A stretch of 64,000 bases of DNA from Acanthococcus lagerstroemiae (taxonomy: Eukaryota; Arthropoda; Insecta; Hemiptera; Eriococcidae): NCBI GenBank assembly GCA_031841125.1, contig CM063112.1:59945722-60009721 (forward strand), written 5' to 3'. Shown here piece by piece: positions 23,690 through 35,690 of the stretch. Position 1 is the stretch's first letter. Each line of letters starts with the position of its first letter. The notes below the pieces were generated by a model that saw only the letters and a list, made by a program, of their open reading frames with translations, was not told the DNA's origin and made no database searches. A program made the translations under genes and the position numbers.

Positions 23690-26396
23690 GGTCTAATTGA
23701 GGTTTCGATCACACACTCGAGAAGTAGACTTCATAAAAAAATCACAAAACCCAGAAGAAATCAACAAACATGTAGAAATCATTCTAAATAAAATAACTGA
23801 AATAAAAGAAAAAAGTAACGCTAAAAAAGCAGCTGAAACCACAAACACATGGTGGAACGATGAATTAGAAAAATATAAACAACTAATTAAGAAACTGATG
23901 AGATTAAAACATAAATATAGGATGAAAAAAGAAACAATAAAGTTTAAAACGATAAAGGAAACGATAAAACAAATTCGCAACGATTACAGGAGGGCCATTG
24001 ATAAAAACAAAACAGAAGCATGGAGAAACCTAGTAAACCAATCAGAGGCGTGGGGTAAACCATACAAAATAATGATGGGAAAAGCAAAGAAACTAAATTT
24101 TCCTCCTCTTAAAAATGACAAAAACGAAACAATAACTGAAGAAAAAGAAAAATATAAAACAATAAGTGATAAACTATTTCCGCAAATAAAAGACACCATA
24201 CCTAACTATCCAATGGACTCCCACAATACAGAACCCAAATTTTCCATTGAACTCTATGAACTAAATCACATAATTAAAAACCTTAATAATAGAAAGGCCA
24301 ATGGACCAGATGGAGTATCCAATAAGATGATAAAAATAATACAAAAAAATAACTCAAATCTACTACTGATAATCTACAACAAATATCTTGAATTCAATCA
24401 CTTCCCATATTTCTGGAAAACTTGTAAAATAAAACTACTGAACAAAGCAGGGAAAGACCCAACCATGCCGAATTCATACAGACCCATAGCCCTCCTTGCA
24501 AACTTAGGTAAAGTATATGAAAAAATAATACGATTAAAATTAGAAGAAATAATCTCAACAAAAAAATAATACACAAAAACCAGTTCGGCTACATTAAAAA
24601 GAAATCTACTGAAACAGCAATAGACACCTGTATCCAATATCTAGACACAAACAAAACACTAAACAAAATCAAAATGACATTATTAATTAGCTTTGACATC
24701 AGTGGTGCCTTTGATGCAATAAAATGGTCCTCCATACTGAATCACCTTAAAGAAAGAAATATCCAAAGTAACATGTTAAATCTAATTAAAAGTTTTCTAC
24801 TCGAAAGAGAAATAAGGTTCTACAACAATGAAACAATAATATTTCAACAAACACTTAAAGCAGGAGTTCCACAGGGGTCTGCGCTATCGCCAACAATTTT
24901 CAATACGGCCATGGCTAAAGTACATAATGCATGCGATAATAAGGAAACCAATATGGAATTAATAAGTTACGCAGATGACCTCCTACTAATGACTGGGATC
25001 AAAAATATGGAAGACATAAAAAAAATAAATGACATTATAAAAACAATTAATAACACATTGCAAGAGCTAGGACTAAAAATTAACCCTCAAAAAACCAATA
25101 GCATCCTAATAACCAAAAAACATAAAAAGGAAACCATCAAAAAGGACATAGAAAAAGAACTCAAACTAGACAATCAAAAAATAATCATCAATAAAGAAAT
25201 GAAGTACCTGGGAATTATTCTAGATGAAAATCTAAATTTCAATAGTCATGTTAACTACATATTGGAAAAAATAAAAAAATACTACTCTAAAATTACTGGT
25301 TTATATAATAACACATTTGGCTTGAAGTACACTGAAAGGAAAATACTATACTCAGCGCTATTTAGATCTATAATTGAATATGGCAGTACAATCTATTATC
25401 CCAGACTAAAAAAATCAGAAGAGAGCAAAGGAAAATTCTGTTAGGTGTTATATCGGCATACAGAACTGTGTCATACACAGCAACTAATGTAATTGCAGGG
25501 ATACTACCAATTGACTTGCAGTTACAAAAAAGTAATGAAATTAAAATCATCAAACTATCCGGCAGTAGTGAAAAACAAAAGAAAGAAAACATCAACAAAA
25601 TCAAAACTAAATACAACAACCAATGGCAAACTGAATACAATACAGAAACGATAGGAAGAAGAACTTTCAGTCTGATCCCCAAAATTAAAGATAGACTTAA
25701 CAATAAAACACTAAAACCCAACTACCACCTAACTCAATTTTTAACTGGTCACGGTAACTTTGGCGAATATCTCAAAAAATATAATATAACAGATACAGAC
25801 ACATGCATAAATTGCAAAAAAGAAATAACAGACACCCCTGATCATACATATTTAAACTGTTCAGCCTTCAAACAAATCAGAATCAAATACAAAATAGAAG
25901 ACTCAAATCAAAACTGGTTTCTAGATAAGGAAAAAACATTAAATACCATCAACTATGTCCATGAAATAATGAAGAACAAAGAGAATTAGTTTTATAGGTA
26001 TTGTTAAGATTATTTAACAAAATTGTGACGACCTGATTGACCACACATTCTTAAAATGTTCAACTTTCAAACAAATCCGGGCCTAATATATTACAAAGAA
26101 TCTAATCAAAATTGGTTCACAGACAAAAAACACACAAAAAACAATCAATTATGTTAACCAAATCATGAATAATAAAGAGAAGTCATACATAACAAGGCAC
26201 AACAGATACAGTTAAAATTTAAGTTATAAACTACCTACGTGTGTAAATAAAATTGTAATGACCTGCGGAGCGCCGATAAGCTCAAGAAGCAAAAGCGGTC
26301 CCCAGGTCAGTATAGTATAGTATATGTACTATAAAGCATTTTGTTTTATTAAAAAATAAATAAATTAAAAAAAAAATAATAATAATAAAAAAAAAT
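23690..26396 (+). mobile_element. R1/Jockey-type LINE, 5'-truncated, with A-rich tail
   Basis: Compared with block C (57740-57780), this stretch interrupts the collinear sequence. It contains the RT coding region (23697-25989), a partial duplicate of the ORF end (26030-26180 resembles 25838-25990), and an A-rich tail with AATAAA-like words at 26340-26396. The endonuclease part is missing. Confidence 0.85.
23697..25989 (+). pseudogene. LINE reverse transcriptase, two frameshifts
   Basis: Three overlapping frames make one RT protein. Linker 23697-24150 (TNTWWNDELEKYKQL). RT: RKANGPDGVSNKMI at about 24290, SYRPIALLANLGKVYEKII at about 24475, SFDISGAFDAIKW at about 24690, GVPQGSALSPTIFN at about 24860, the catalytic YADD at about 24970, KYLGIILDENLNFN at about 25205. 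C-terminal zinc-knuckle-like CINCKKEITDTPDHTYLNC at about 25803. Frames break in an A-run near 24560 and in A-rich sequence near 25410-25430. No upstream endonuclease is present. The gene order and C-terminal CCHC place it in the I/Jockey/R1 group. Both breaks lie in A-rich runs, so sequencing error is possible. Confidence 0.88.
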
Positions 26397-26457
26397 AGAT
26401 ATTTTAAAGAATTCCAATAACCAGGATTATAATTCACAGAGCGGTGAAAAATTATCA

Positions 26458-26586
<129 letters not shown>

Positions 26587-26958
26587 TCAAACTATACTTT
26601 CCGCAGGGAGAAAAGTGATACATATGTACCGGAATTGGGAACTTTTGTCGGCTTCTAGTCATGAAAACCTGGTAAATATTCCGTCTGCCAAATGGGTAAT
26701 TCTTTAAAAAAAAAAAAAACAATTTTCAGATACCAATGCAATTCTCAACAACTAAACACGTTTTCCAATTTTTTTTTTACTGTGTTGTAGAGCAACGTGT
26801 CCCTCACTTTTTTCAATAATTAGAAATAATATGCCCCCTCTCCTAATTTCAAAAAATCCTTCAGAATCCTCGAAATCTCCAATGCCGTGGCTGTAACTCA
26901 CTGGTCCTTATTTTATAAAAGTCTCCATAATGATGTTAATTAGGCATTATTTCACGGG

Positions 26959-27200
26959 AAATCAATAATTATTCTAGACCATAATTTATCAACAATATTT
27001 TTTAATCCATTAGGAAATGGAAACCCAATTATTTTTCAACATTTATTTTGATTTTTTGGTCATCCAGAAATTTACATTTTAATTCTTCCAGGATTTGGAT
27101 TAATATCACAAATTATTAATCAAGAAAATGGAAAAATAGAAATTTTTAGAAAAATCAATATAATTTATGCTATAATTTCAATCGGAATTTTAGGATTTAT
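26959..27200 (+). pseudogene. cox1: Nuclear copy of mitochondrial cox1 fragment (NUMT)
   Basis: Read with the invertebrate mitochondrial code, the stretch gives ILDHNLSTIFFNP, then [20 protein letters not shown], then [13 protein letters not shown] and [15 protein letters not shown], which is the cytochrome c oxidase subunit I core around the Cu-B histidines. The Trp in HLFWFFG is TGA (27049-27051), so it cannot be a nuclear gene. There is no frameshift over about 240 bp. It is embedded in a TIR element and flanked by ordinary nuclear sequence. Confidence 0.93.
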
Positions 27201-28441
27201 ATTATTGGAAGGGTTAAAGCAAAAACAGACACCTACAAAATGGACAAAAAGTTTTCTATGTGACCCAGAGGAGAGCTTTTAGTTGTGTAACTGGATTTTT
27301 GTTCCTATGCCGTGGCCATTTTTTAAGTTGCTTCTTCTGGCACACTGTTTACATGTTTCATGCGGCTGCGAAGCTGAATGGCTTCATTTGAATAGTGACA
27401 ACATAATCCGCATCTTAGATCTTGGATACTGTACGCCTTATCGATTCTGTAATAATAAATCAGTGAAATTAGTGTTGTGTACAATTTTTGGTATCCGATA
27501 GCGTGGCTGTTCGTTCTCCGCCAAAATGATAGGATTTTCACCTGAAACAAGAAGGAGAACCCTTAATTAGTACGTGTGACTAAATTAAGATTGAAAAGTA
27601 GCTTCGAAAATACTTTAAGGCTGTAGAAAAACAGAATTATTGAAAATTTTCCAATGTCGTGTCTTGCTTTTTGTCTCTTATGTCGTGGCATAAGCTGCTT
27701 CCATTGACCACGGCATTGGAAAGTGATAACCATGACATGAGATTTTGAAAGTGAAATGTATGTACTTGTACATTTAAACCTGCTTACATTTGTTTATCAG
27801 TGGCCCTTTCCCATAAAAAACGATTGAAGCGAAAGAAAATTGCCGAGAGGAAGCGACTACTAGGTATCAAAAATGATCCAATGTATGTAAACTAGTCTTA
27901 TCCAAAATTTTATGTTAAGTATTAACTAAATAATATTAAGAGAAACATTTCATTTCATGCAAAAGTGTCTCATCTTGCTTAGAGAGTATTTTGATATTTT
28001 TAACAAGTTTGTTCATTGAGTTTTTGTTTAAATATAATAATTTTGTCTACCAGTCGTAAATATCAAAGATCTATTTAGTAATTTTAAGTGAGAAATTCCG
28101 TGATTTTATGAAAGTGGTCCTAAATTTTTAGTCAGAATAAGTCTAAGGCTATTTCTCTGTGTTAATTTTTTGTTTGATTAATGAGTACTGTCCTAATCTC
28201 ATTTCAAAATCAACTAAACAAGATTTTTCAAAATATTGTGACTATGTTTCATTACCTGTCCTTTGTATGGGATTCAACTGCAGTCTGGTACCTTACTCCT
28301 AAAACATGGTTCTCCACATAATTTTTGCACTGAGATAAGTGGGTAAGTTTTTAACACAATTTAAACCTGGAATGAAACATATAAATTGTAATACCTATAA
28401 TAAGTATAATTTTTCAACTAGTCCCCACCATTCAATATTTA

Positions 28442-29380
28442 GGGTAGAGTAGCCTAAATCGTACCACTTTTTGGTTTTTCCAACCGGGACTGCGCTCAAA
28501 TTGTTTTTTTGAAACCGTTCCTGCACTGGATTGTACCTTGGTCTTTAGCGCATCTTTGAGCGCAAAAACGAAATTTCCAGCTCAAACAACAAAGGCGCTA
28601 TTTCAATTCGCGCAAAGGTCTAAAAATGGTACGATTTAGGCAACTGGGTCCCTAAATCGTACCACCTATTAGAAAAATAGAAAAAGCTACCCCCCCCCCC
28701 ACCCTCCACTTTCAACTGATTAACTCAATACTATCATAATCATTTTTAAGAGTCACCCTACACGCCTGCTCCCCTCCTCTCACTCCTACCCCCTCCCCTT
28801 CATACCAGCTCTCAAAAACACGAAAAAATATTTAAAATTGCATCTGGAGTAGGTATTTATTATTAAAACACCAAAATACAGGTAAGTATTACATAATTAT
28901 TTATCTTTCAAAGCCCTGACCATGTCGTCGGTTGTCCATTTTCCATATTGCCGTTTACCTCGGTAGTCAGACATAATGATATCTGTAACAAAGTTGAAAG
29001 GTACGATTTAGGAATCTGCGTTATTTTGAGGAAAAATCGCCCTCACTCAGTTGAGGATTGAGAAAACTTTTAATTATATGAAAAGATGGCTAAATGTATA
29101 CACTTTTATTAGAAAAAAACATAACTTACCTTTCTTGATTCGCTTTTTTGAAATTCTCTTAGATAAGTTGTAAAAAAAAAATAACAGAACGGTCACCTGT
29201 TTTTTATCAGTCGCTGTAAACACTACACTATTCGTTCCGCCGGCCAGGTTTTTGGCTTGACAATGTTAAAATGACTTCTAGTAACGAGTTCAACCAGTAG
29301 ATCGCGTCAGTTGATTATAATTCGCGAGAAAGGCCTGGTGGTACGATTTAGGCGGCGGTACGATTTAGGCTACTCTACCC
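28442..29380. mobile_element. Pogo-like non-autonomous element, 939 bp, nested
   Basis: Ends GGGTAGAGTAGCCTAAATCG and inverse, flanked by TA (28440-28441, 29381-29382). The right end repeats the CGATTTAGG word twice. It carries the HTH remnant at 28897-28974 on the minus strand. Nested in the 26694-29753 element. Confidence 0.78.
28897..28974 (-). pseudogene. Pogo/CENP-B type HTH (psq) remnant
   Basis: A 25-codon frame includes YRGKRQYGKWTTDDMVRALK. The basic-aromatic start, Trp and acidic pair followed by an amphipathic helix resemble the first part of the helix-turn-helix psq domain at the N-terminus of pogo/Tigger transposases. The frame ends before the rest of the domain. This is the main clue that the TA-flanked GGGGAGAGT element family is pogo-related. 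Confidence 0.5.
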
Positions 29381-29829
29381 TACCTAATAAACGTTGGTCA
29401 TTGTTCTCCAACAGGTTAAATACAACAGCATAATATATCTTCTCTTCATGTTGAAGGTTTGAAGTTGAATAACATCTGGCCACGGCATAAGAATTTCCAA
29501 TGCTGTGGCTCATTTTTACTGAGCCACGGCATTGGAGAATAGCCACGGCATGAGAAGTTCTCATGCCGTGGATAGATAATATTTTTAAATGCTCTGCCCC
29601 CTTCCCTGGTCAACATGAATTGAGCAGAAGGGTGTTTATGTCTTGTGGGACACACAAACAATAAATTCCACCTTCAAATTCCCCCAAACAGAAACTTTTT
29701 GAATGGAAAATTTTACTCTGTGAAAATTGCTTTTTTTTTTTTTAGAATTACCCAAATACGATCAGCCCATCACAGAAAATATGATACGCATGCATTTACC
29801 AAGTGAGTATTCTGCGAAGAAGATGAATT

Positions 29830-30500
29830 ACAAGAAATTTAGAATGGATGATGAGCGAACAAAACTGTGTCTATATTACAATAGTAACTTCAAAGTAGCA
29901 TCATTGGTTACAAAATTAGAATAAATAAGTCAAATCGAAGACCTGGCCAGGTGCTCTAAACCGATGAAAAGACAGATATTTTTGCAATAAATTATCGCAT
30001 TGAAAATACAGGAATTATAATGTAATAGGGTTCCTCAAAGCACACGACTCCCTTCAACCGAGTAAGCAGAAAACTCATCCTGACAGCATGTAGGTATGTT
30101 TACTTGCTCTTACGTTTGAAGGAGCAAATATACAGACATGGAAGAAATTATATATGCATTACTAACTGACCCATTTCGCGGCTCATCTAAAGCACAGGCT
30201 ATGTGTTGATTAAAGTGAGTTAGATGAAGGAAAACTGGTATCCAGCTCATCTGTAACGCAACTGACGTAAGTTATTACTAATTAAACGAATTATTCGGTG
30301 CTCAATTTCCCTCACACTTGGTTCCAGACTTGAAACAAGATAAGTATTATTTTACGTACGTATTCATGTAACCGCAGGTATAAGATACTTTTCTTAAAGT
30401 TGGGTAGATACATGTTTCTTTAGAATGGATAGATATACCTGTACAATAAATTGGAAGTTTGATTAGTAATGAATGCATGTACTTATTAGTTATGACAAAA
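29830..30500. other. Block B intron sequence collinear with block C
   Basis: About 29812-30240 aligns with 58120-58430 in block C, the intron of the COQ5-like gene. Homology fades to the right. Nothing coding was identified. Confidence 0.5.
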
Positions 30501-30509
30501 TATTAGTCT

Positions 30510-30835
30510 CTGAATGTTGGAGTCGGAAGCGCAGATCCAGATGGGCGCCTCGTAGGTCCAGACTGGCCTAAGTATAGTGAGATACAGTAGTCGCTTACTG
30601 TCGAGGGACAGTTTGTTCCGGGCCCGGAAGAGCCAGAAAAGTGCTCTGAGTCGTGCTTTCACTTCTTCTTGTTTTTTGGTGATGTGTGGTTTCCAGGTTA
30701 GTTGTTCATCCAGGTGTATCCCTAGGTAACGAGCGTGTTAACACGTCGGTACTTCTTTGCCGTTAATGAGCGTAGGAGCTGAAGGCTGAGTTCGTAGTGC
30801 GAATGTAACTTTTGCTGACTTGGTAGCATTAATTA
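30510..30835 (-). pseudogene. Jockey-type RT C-terminal fragment
   Basis: The minus strand reads NATKSAKVTFALRTQPS, then a stop, then YLGIHLDEQLTWKPHITKK, FWLFRARNKLSLDSKRLLYL and TILRPVWTYEAPIWICAS. This is the same RT region as at 6700-6900 but a different, diverged copy. It lacks its 3' end and abuts the satellite array. Confidence 0.82.
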
Positions 30836-30837
30836 AA

Positions 30838-33800
30838 ATTTTTCAGCGTTGAGTCCAGGAGGTTATATTGTCCACAGCACGGTACAGAAATTCGCCATTT
30901 CGAAAACGTCAATTGGTGTATGTTAGGTTGCATATTCGACATCCTGAAGGCATTACCAGAATATTCACTGACGTTTTCGGAATAGCTAATTCCTCTGGGG
31001 CGAACTAATAAAATGCAAAAATCTTTGGATTGGCGGCAGCTGCAGCGAAACGGGTTGACACTTTCGAAAGAGGAGATCAATTTGATCTCAAAATTTCAAA
31101 CCGTTTTCCTCTAGCTATCCCCAGTCCGCAGATTTTCACGTTTTATTAGTTCCCCCCAGAGAAATTCGCGATTTCGGAAACGGCAATTGGTGTATGTTGA
31201 GTTGCATATTCAACGTGCTGAAGGCATTACCAGAATTTTATAAAATTTGAAATACAATTGTGACGCCTTCGAAAAATAAAATATACTATTTCTCATACGC
31301 CAATTGACATTTTCGAAGTCGCTAATTCCTCTGGGGCGAACTAATAAAATGCAAAAATCTTTGGATTGGCGGCAGCTGCAGCGAAACGGGTTGACACTTT
31401 CGAAAGAGGAGATCAATTTGATCTCAAAATTTCAAACCGTTTTCCTCTAGCTATCCCCAGTCCGCAGATTTTCGAGTTTTATTAGTTCCCCCCAGAGAAA
31501 TTCGCCGTTTCGAAAAAGTCAATTGGTGTATGTTGAGTTGCATATTCGACGTGCTGAAGGCATTTTCAGTATATTCGCTGACGTTTTCGAAATCGCTAAT
31601 TCCTCTGGGGCGAACTCAAAAAATGCAAAAATCTTTGGATTGGCGGCAGCTGCAGCGAAAAAGGTTGACACTTTCGAAAGAGGATATCAATTTGATCTCA
31701 AAATTTCAAACCGTTTTCCTCTAGCTATCCCCAGTTCGGAGATTTTCACGTTTTATTTGTTCCCCCCAGAGAAATTCGCGATTTCGGAAACGGCAATTGG
31801 TGTATGTTGAGTTGCATATTCGACGTGCTGAAGGCATTACCAGAATTTTATAAAATTTGAGATACAATTGTGACGTCTTCGAAAAATAAAATATGCTATT
31901 TCTCATACGCCAATTGACGTTTTCGAAGTCGCTAATTTCTCTGGGGCGAACTAATAAAATGCAAAAATCTTTGGATTGGCAGCAGCTGCACCGAAACGGG
32001 TTGACACTTTGGAAACCGGAGATCAATTTGATCTCAAAATATCAAACCATTTTCCTCTAGCTATCCCCAGTCCGGAAATTTTCACGTTTTATTAGTTCCC
32101 CAGAGAAATCGCCGTTTCGAAAAAGTCGATTGGTGTATGTTGAGTTGCATATTCGACGTGCTGAAGGCATTTTCAGTATATTCGCTGACGTTTTCGAAAT
32201 CGCTAATTCCTCTGGGGCGAACTCAAAAAATGCAAAAATCTTTCGATTGGCGGCAGCTACTGTGAAACGGGTAGACACTATGGAAACTGGAGATCAATTT
32301 GATATCAAAATTTCAAACCGTTTTCCTCTAGCTATCCCCAGTCCGGAGATTTTCACGTTTTATTAGTTCCCCCCAGAGAAATTCGCGATTTCGGTAAGGG
32401 CAATTGGTGTATGTTGAGTTGCATATTCGACGTGCTGACGGCATTACCTAAATATTCGCCGTTTTCGAAATCGCTAATTTCTCTGGGGCGAACTAATAAT
32501 ATGCAAAAATCTTTGGTTTGGAGGCAGCTACAGTGAAACGGGTTGACACTTTTGAAAGAGGAGATCAATTTGATCTCAAAATTTCAAACCGTTTTCCTCT
32601 AGCTATCCCCAGTCCGCAGATTTTCGAGTTTTATTAGTTCCCCCCAGAGAAATTCGCGATTTCGGAAACGGCAATTGGTGTATGTTGAGTTGCATATTCA
32701 ACGTGCTGAAGGCATTACCAGAATTTTATAAAATTTGAAATACAATTGTGACGCCTTCGAAGAATAAAATATGCTATTTCTCATACGCCAATTGACGTTT
32801 TCGAAGTCGCTAATTTCTCTGGGGCGAACTAATAAAATGCAAAAATCTTTGGATTGGAGGCAGCCACAGCGAAACGGGTTGACACTTTCGAAAGAGGAGA
32901 TCAATTTGATCTCAAAATTTCAAACCGTTTTCCTCTAGCTATCCCCAGTCCGGAGATTTTCACGTTTTATTAGTTCCCCCCAGAGAAATTTGCCGTTTCG
33001 AAAAAGTCAATTGGTGTATGTTGAGTTGCATATTCGACGTGCTGAAGGCATTTTCAGTATATTCGCTGACGTTTTCGAAATCGCTAATTCCTCTGGGGCG
33101 AACTCAAAAAATGCAAAAATCTTTGGATTGGCGGCAGCTGCAGCGAAACGGGTTGACACTTTCGAAAGAGGAGATCAATTGGCTTCAAAATTTCAAACCG
33201 TTTTCCTCTAGCTATCCCCAGTCCGGAGAGATTTTCCCCGTTATTTCGAAAAGCAATTGTGTATGTTGAGTTGCATATTCGACGTGCTGAAGGCATTTTC
33301 ATATATTCGCTCGTTTTCGAAATCGCTAATTCCTCTGGGGCGAACTAAAAAATGCAAAATCTTTGGATTGGCGGCAGCTCAGCGAAACGGTTGACACTTT
33401 GAAAAGGAGATCATTTGCTCTCAAAATTTCAAACCGTTTTCCTCTAGCTATCCCCAGTCCGGAGATTTTTGCGTTTTATTAGTTCCCCCCCCCCAGAGAA
33501 ATTCGCCATTTCGAAAACGTCAATTGTTGTATGTTGAGTTGCATATTCGACGTGCTGAAGGCATTACCAAAATATTCGCCGTTTTCGAAATCGCTAATTT
33601 CTCTGGGGCGAACTAATAAAATGCAAAAATCTTTGGTTTGGAGGCAGCTACAGCGAAACTTGTTCACACTTTTGAAAGAGGAGATAAATTTGCTCTCAAA
33701 ATTTCAAACCGTTTTCCTCTAGCTATCCCCAGTCCGGAGATTTTCGCCTTCTGGAAAACGTCAATTGGTGTATGTTGAGTTGCATATTCGACGTGCTGTA

Positions 33801-34262
33801 GGCATTACCAAAATATTCGCCGTTTTCGAAATCGCTAATTTCTCTTGGGCGAACTAATAAAATGCTAAAATCTTTGGATTGGCGGCCGCTACAGCGAAAC
33901 GGGTTGACACTTTCGAAAGAGGAGATCAATTTTGCTCACAAAATTTCAAACGTTTTCCTCTAGCTATCCCCAGTCCGGAGATTTTTGCGTTTTATTAGTT
34001 CCCCCCAGAGAAATTCGCCATTTCGAAAACGTCAATTGTTGTATGTTGAGTTGCATATTCGACGTGCTGAAGGCATTACCAAAATATTCGCCGTTTTCGA
34101 AATCGCTAATTTCTCTGGGGCGAACTAAAAATTTCAAAGATTTTTGGTTTGGCGGCTGCTACAGCGAAACGGGTTGACACTTTTGAAAGAGGAGATCAAT
34201 TTGCTCTCAAAATTTCAAACCGTTTTCCCCTAGCTATCCCCAGTCCGGAGATTTTCGCGTTT
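30838..34262. repeat. Satellite array, about 12 units in two size classes
   Basis: The anchor word GCAAAAATCTTTGG recurs near 31015, 31352, 31625, 31961, 32231, 32503, 32839, 33113, 33351, 33622, 33863 and 34130 (some with mismatches). Spacings are about 336 bp or about 270 bp, with two shorter ones near 240. Long units hold an extra roughly 64 bp block (AAAATTTGAAATACAATTGTGACG). Each unit has two inverted arms, CTAATTCCTCTGGGGCGAAC and TTCCCCCCAGAGAAATTCGC. Open frames across it are repeat by-products. Confidence 0.9.
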
Positions 34263-35690
34263 TATTAGTTCCCCCCAGAGAAAATCGCGAATTGTCGGTT
34301 CGCCCCAGGAAAATTAAGATTTCGAAAACGTCAATTGGTGCGCGATGTGTAGGATAATCAACGTGTCGAAGGCACCATCAGTGAATGTTTTCAAGTTTGG
34401 GTATCTCGGCTACGGAGCGTCGCCGCCTAAGATGAACACCAAATTCGAGTTCAGCGTACAAAATTGAGTATAAAACGGTCTTCAATTCAAAATTATTGAT
34501 TTTGGAAAATTTTGGAAACTCCATACTATACACATCATGTCTTTTTTCGGGCAAAAAAATTTTCTTAGAGCTTGGGCTTCGGCGCTGGGGCTGATTACTC
34601 AATTCGTCGAGGCGAATCCGAATCCGTTGTCAAAATTGAGCTAGAGTAATTTTTTGACCCTTTTTGAACACATCTTTGCAATTTCGCTAATTTTTGAAAA
34701 ATATGTCAACGCCCTAAATTGGTTGGATCTGAAATACAATTCGCACCATTGTGCATTTACGAGATTACCAATTTCCTGGGGCGAACTGGTAAAAGGCGAA
34801 AAACATTTGACTGGAGACTGCTGGAGAAAAATTGAATAACAAGTTTTATTCGGAATTTTGTACTCTATCCAGAATTTCAAATCGCAGTGCTCTAACTGCC
34901 CCCATTCAAAAACCATTGGTGAATTGTCGGTTCGCCCCAGGAAAATAAAGATTTCGAAAACGTCAATTGGTGCGCGATGTGTAGCATAATCAACGTGTCG
35001 AAGGCGCCATTGCTGTATGGTTTCAAATTCGTGTATCTCAGCAACGGAGCGTCGCCGCCCAATTTGAGCACCAAATTCGAACTCAGCGTGGAAAATGGGG
35101 TATAAAACGGTCTTTAATTCAAAATTTTTGATTTTGGAAAATTTTGGAAATTTCTCCATACTAGTCTTTTTTTGGGCGACAAAATTTTCTTAGAGCTTCA
35201 GCTTCGGAGCTGGGGATGATTACTCGATTTTTCGTGGCGAATGCGAATCCGTTGTCAAAATTGAGCCAGAGTGATGATTTTTTGACCCTTTTTGAACACA
35301 TCTTTGCAATTTCGCTGATTTTTGAAAAATATCTGAACGCCGTAAATTGGTTTGATCTGCAATACAATTCGCACCAATATGCATTTACCAGATTACCAAT
35401 TTCCTGGTGCGAACTGGTAAAAGGCGAAAAACTTTTGATTGGAGACTGCTGGAGAAAAATTGAAAAACACGTTTTATTCGGAATTTTGTCCTCTATCCAG
35501 AATTTCAAACTGCACAGCTCTAACTGCCCCATTCCAAAATCATTGGCGAATTGTCGGTTCGCCCCAGGAAAATAAAGTCTAATTGGTGCGCGATGTGTAG
35601 CATAATCAACGTGTCGAAGGCGCCATTGGAGAATGGTTTCAAATTCGTGTATCTCAGCAACGGAGCGTCGCTCAGAGTTATTCGTTGGTA
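34263..35690. repeat. Related satellite units of about 630 bp
   Basis: The word ATTGTCGGTTCGCCCCAGG recurs near 34286, 34921 and 35548 (spacings about 635 and 627). Arms CCTGGGGCGAACTGGTAAAA and the GTTCGCCCC word are inverted relative to each other. The junction TTTCGAAAACGTCAATTGGTG is shared with the neighbouring array, so both derive from one family. Frames of 172 and 179 codons on the minus strand are parallel copies of this repeat, not genes. Confidence 0.82.

Larger units (their letters stand above)
26694..29753. mobile_element. 3.06 kb TIR element with CCACGGCAT repeats
   Basis: Ends GGGTAATTCTTTAAAAAAA and the inverse TTTTTTTTTAGAATTACCC, with AAAT on each side (26690-26693, 29754-29757). 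The block C exon shows the uninterrupted site. At least ten copies of a word like CCACGGCATTGGA in both orientations lie at about 26880, 27308, 27655-27715 and 29480-29570. No transposase is recognisable. It contains a cox1 fragment and a nested pogo-like element. Confidence 0.7.

Noticed and set aside
30838..34262. Regularly spaced repeats as a CRISPR-like array
   Set aside because: Units of 240-340 bp are repeated throughout with no unique spacers, and the genome is eukaryotic.
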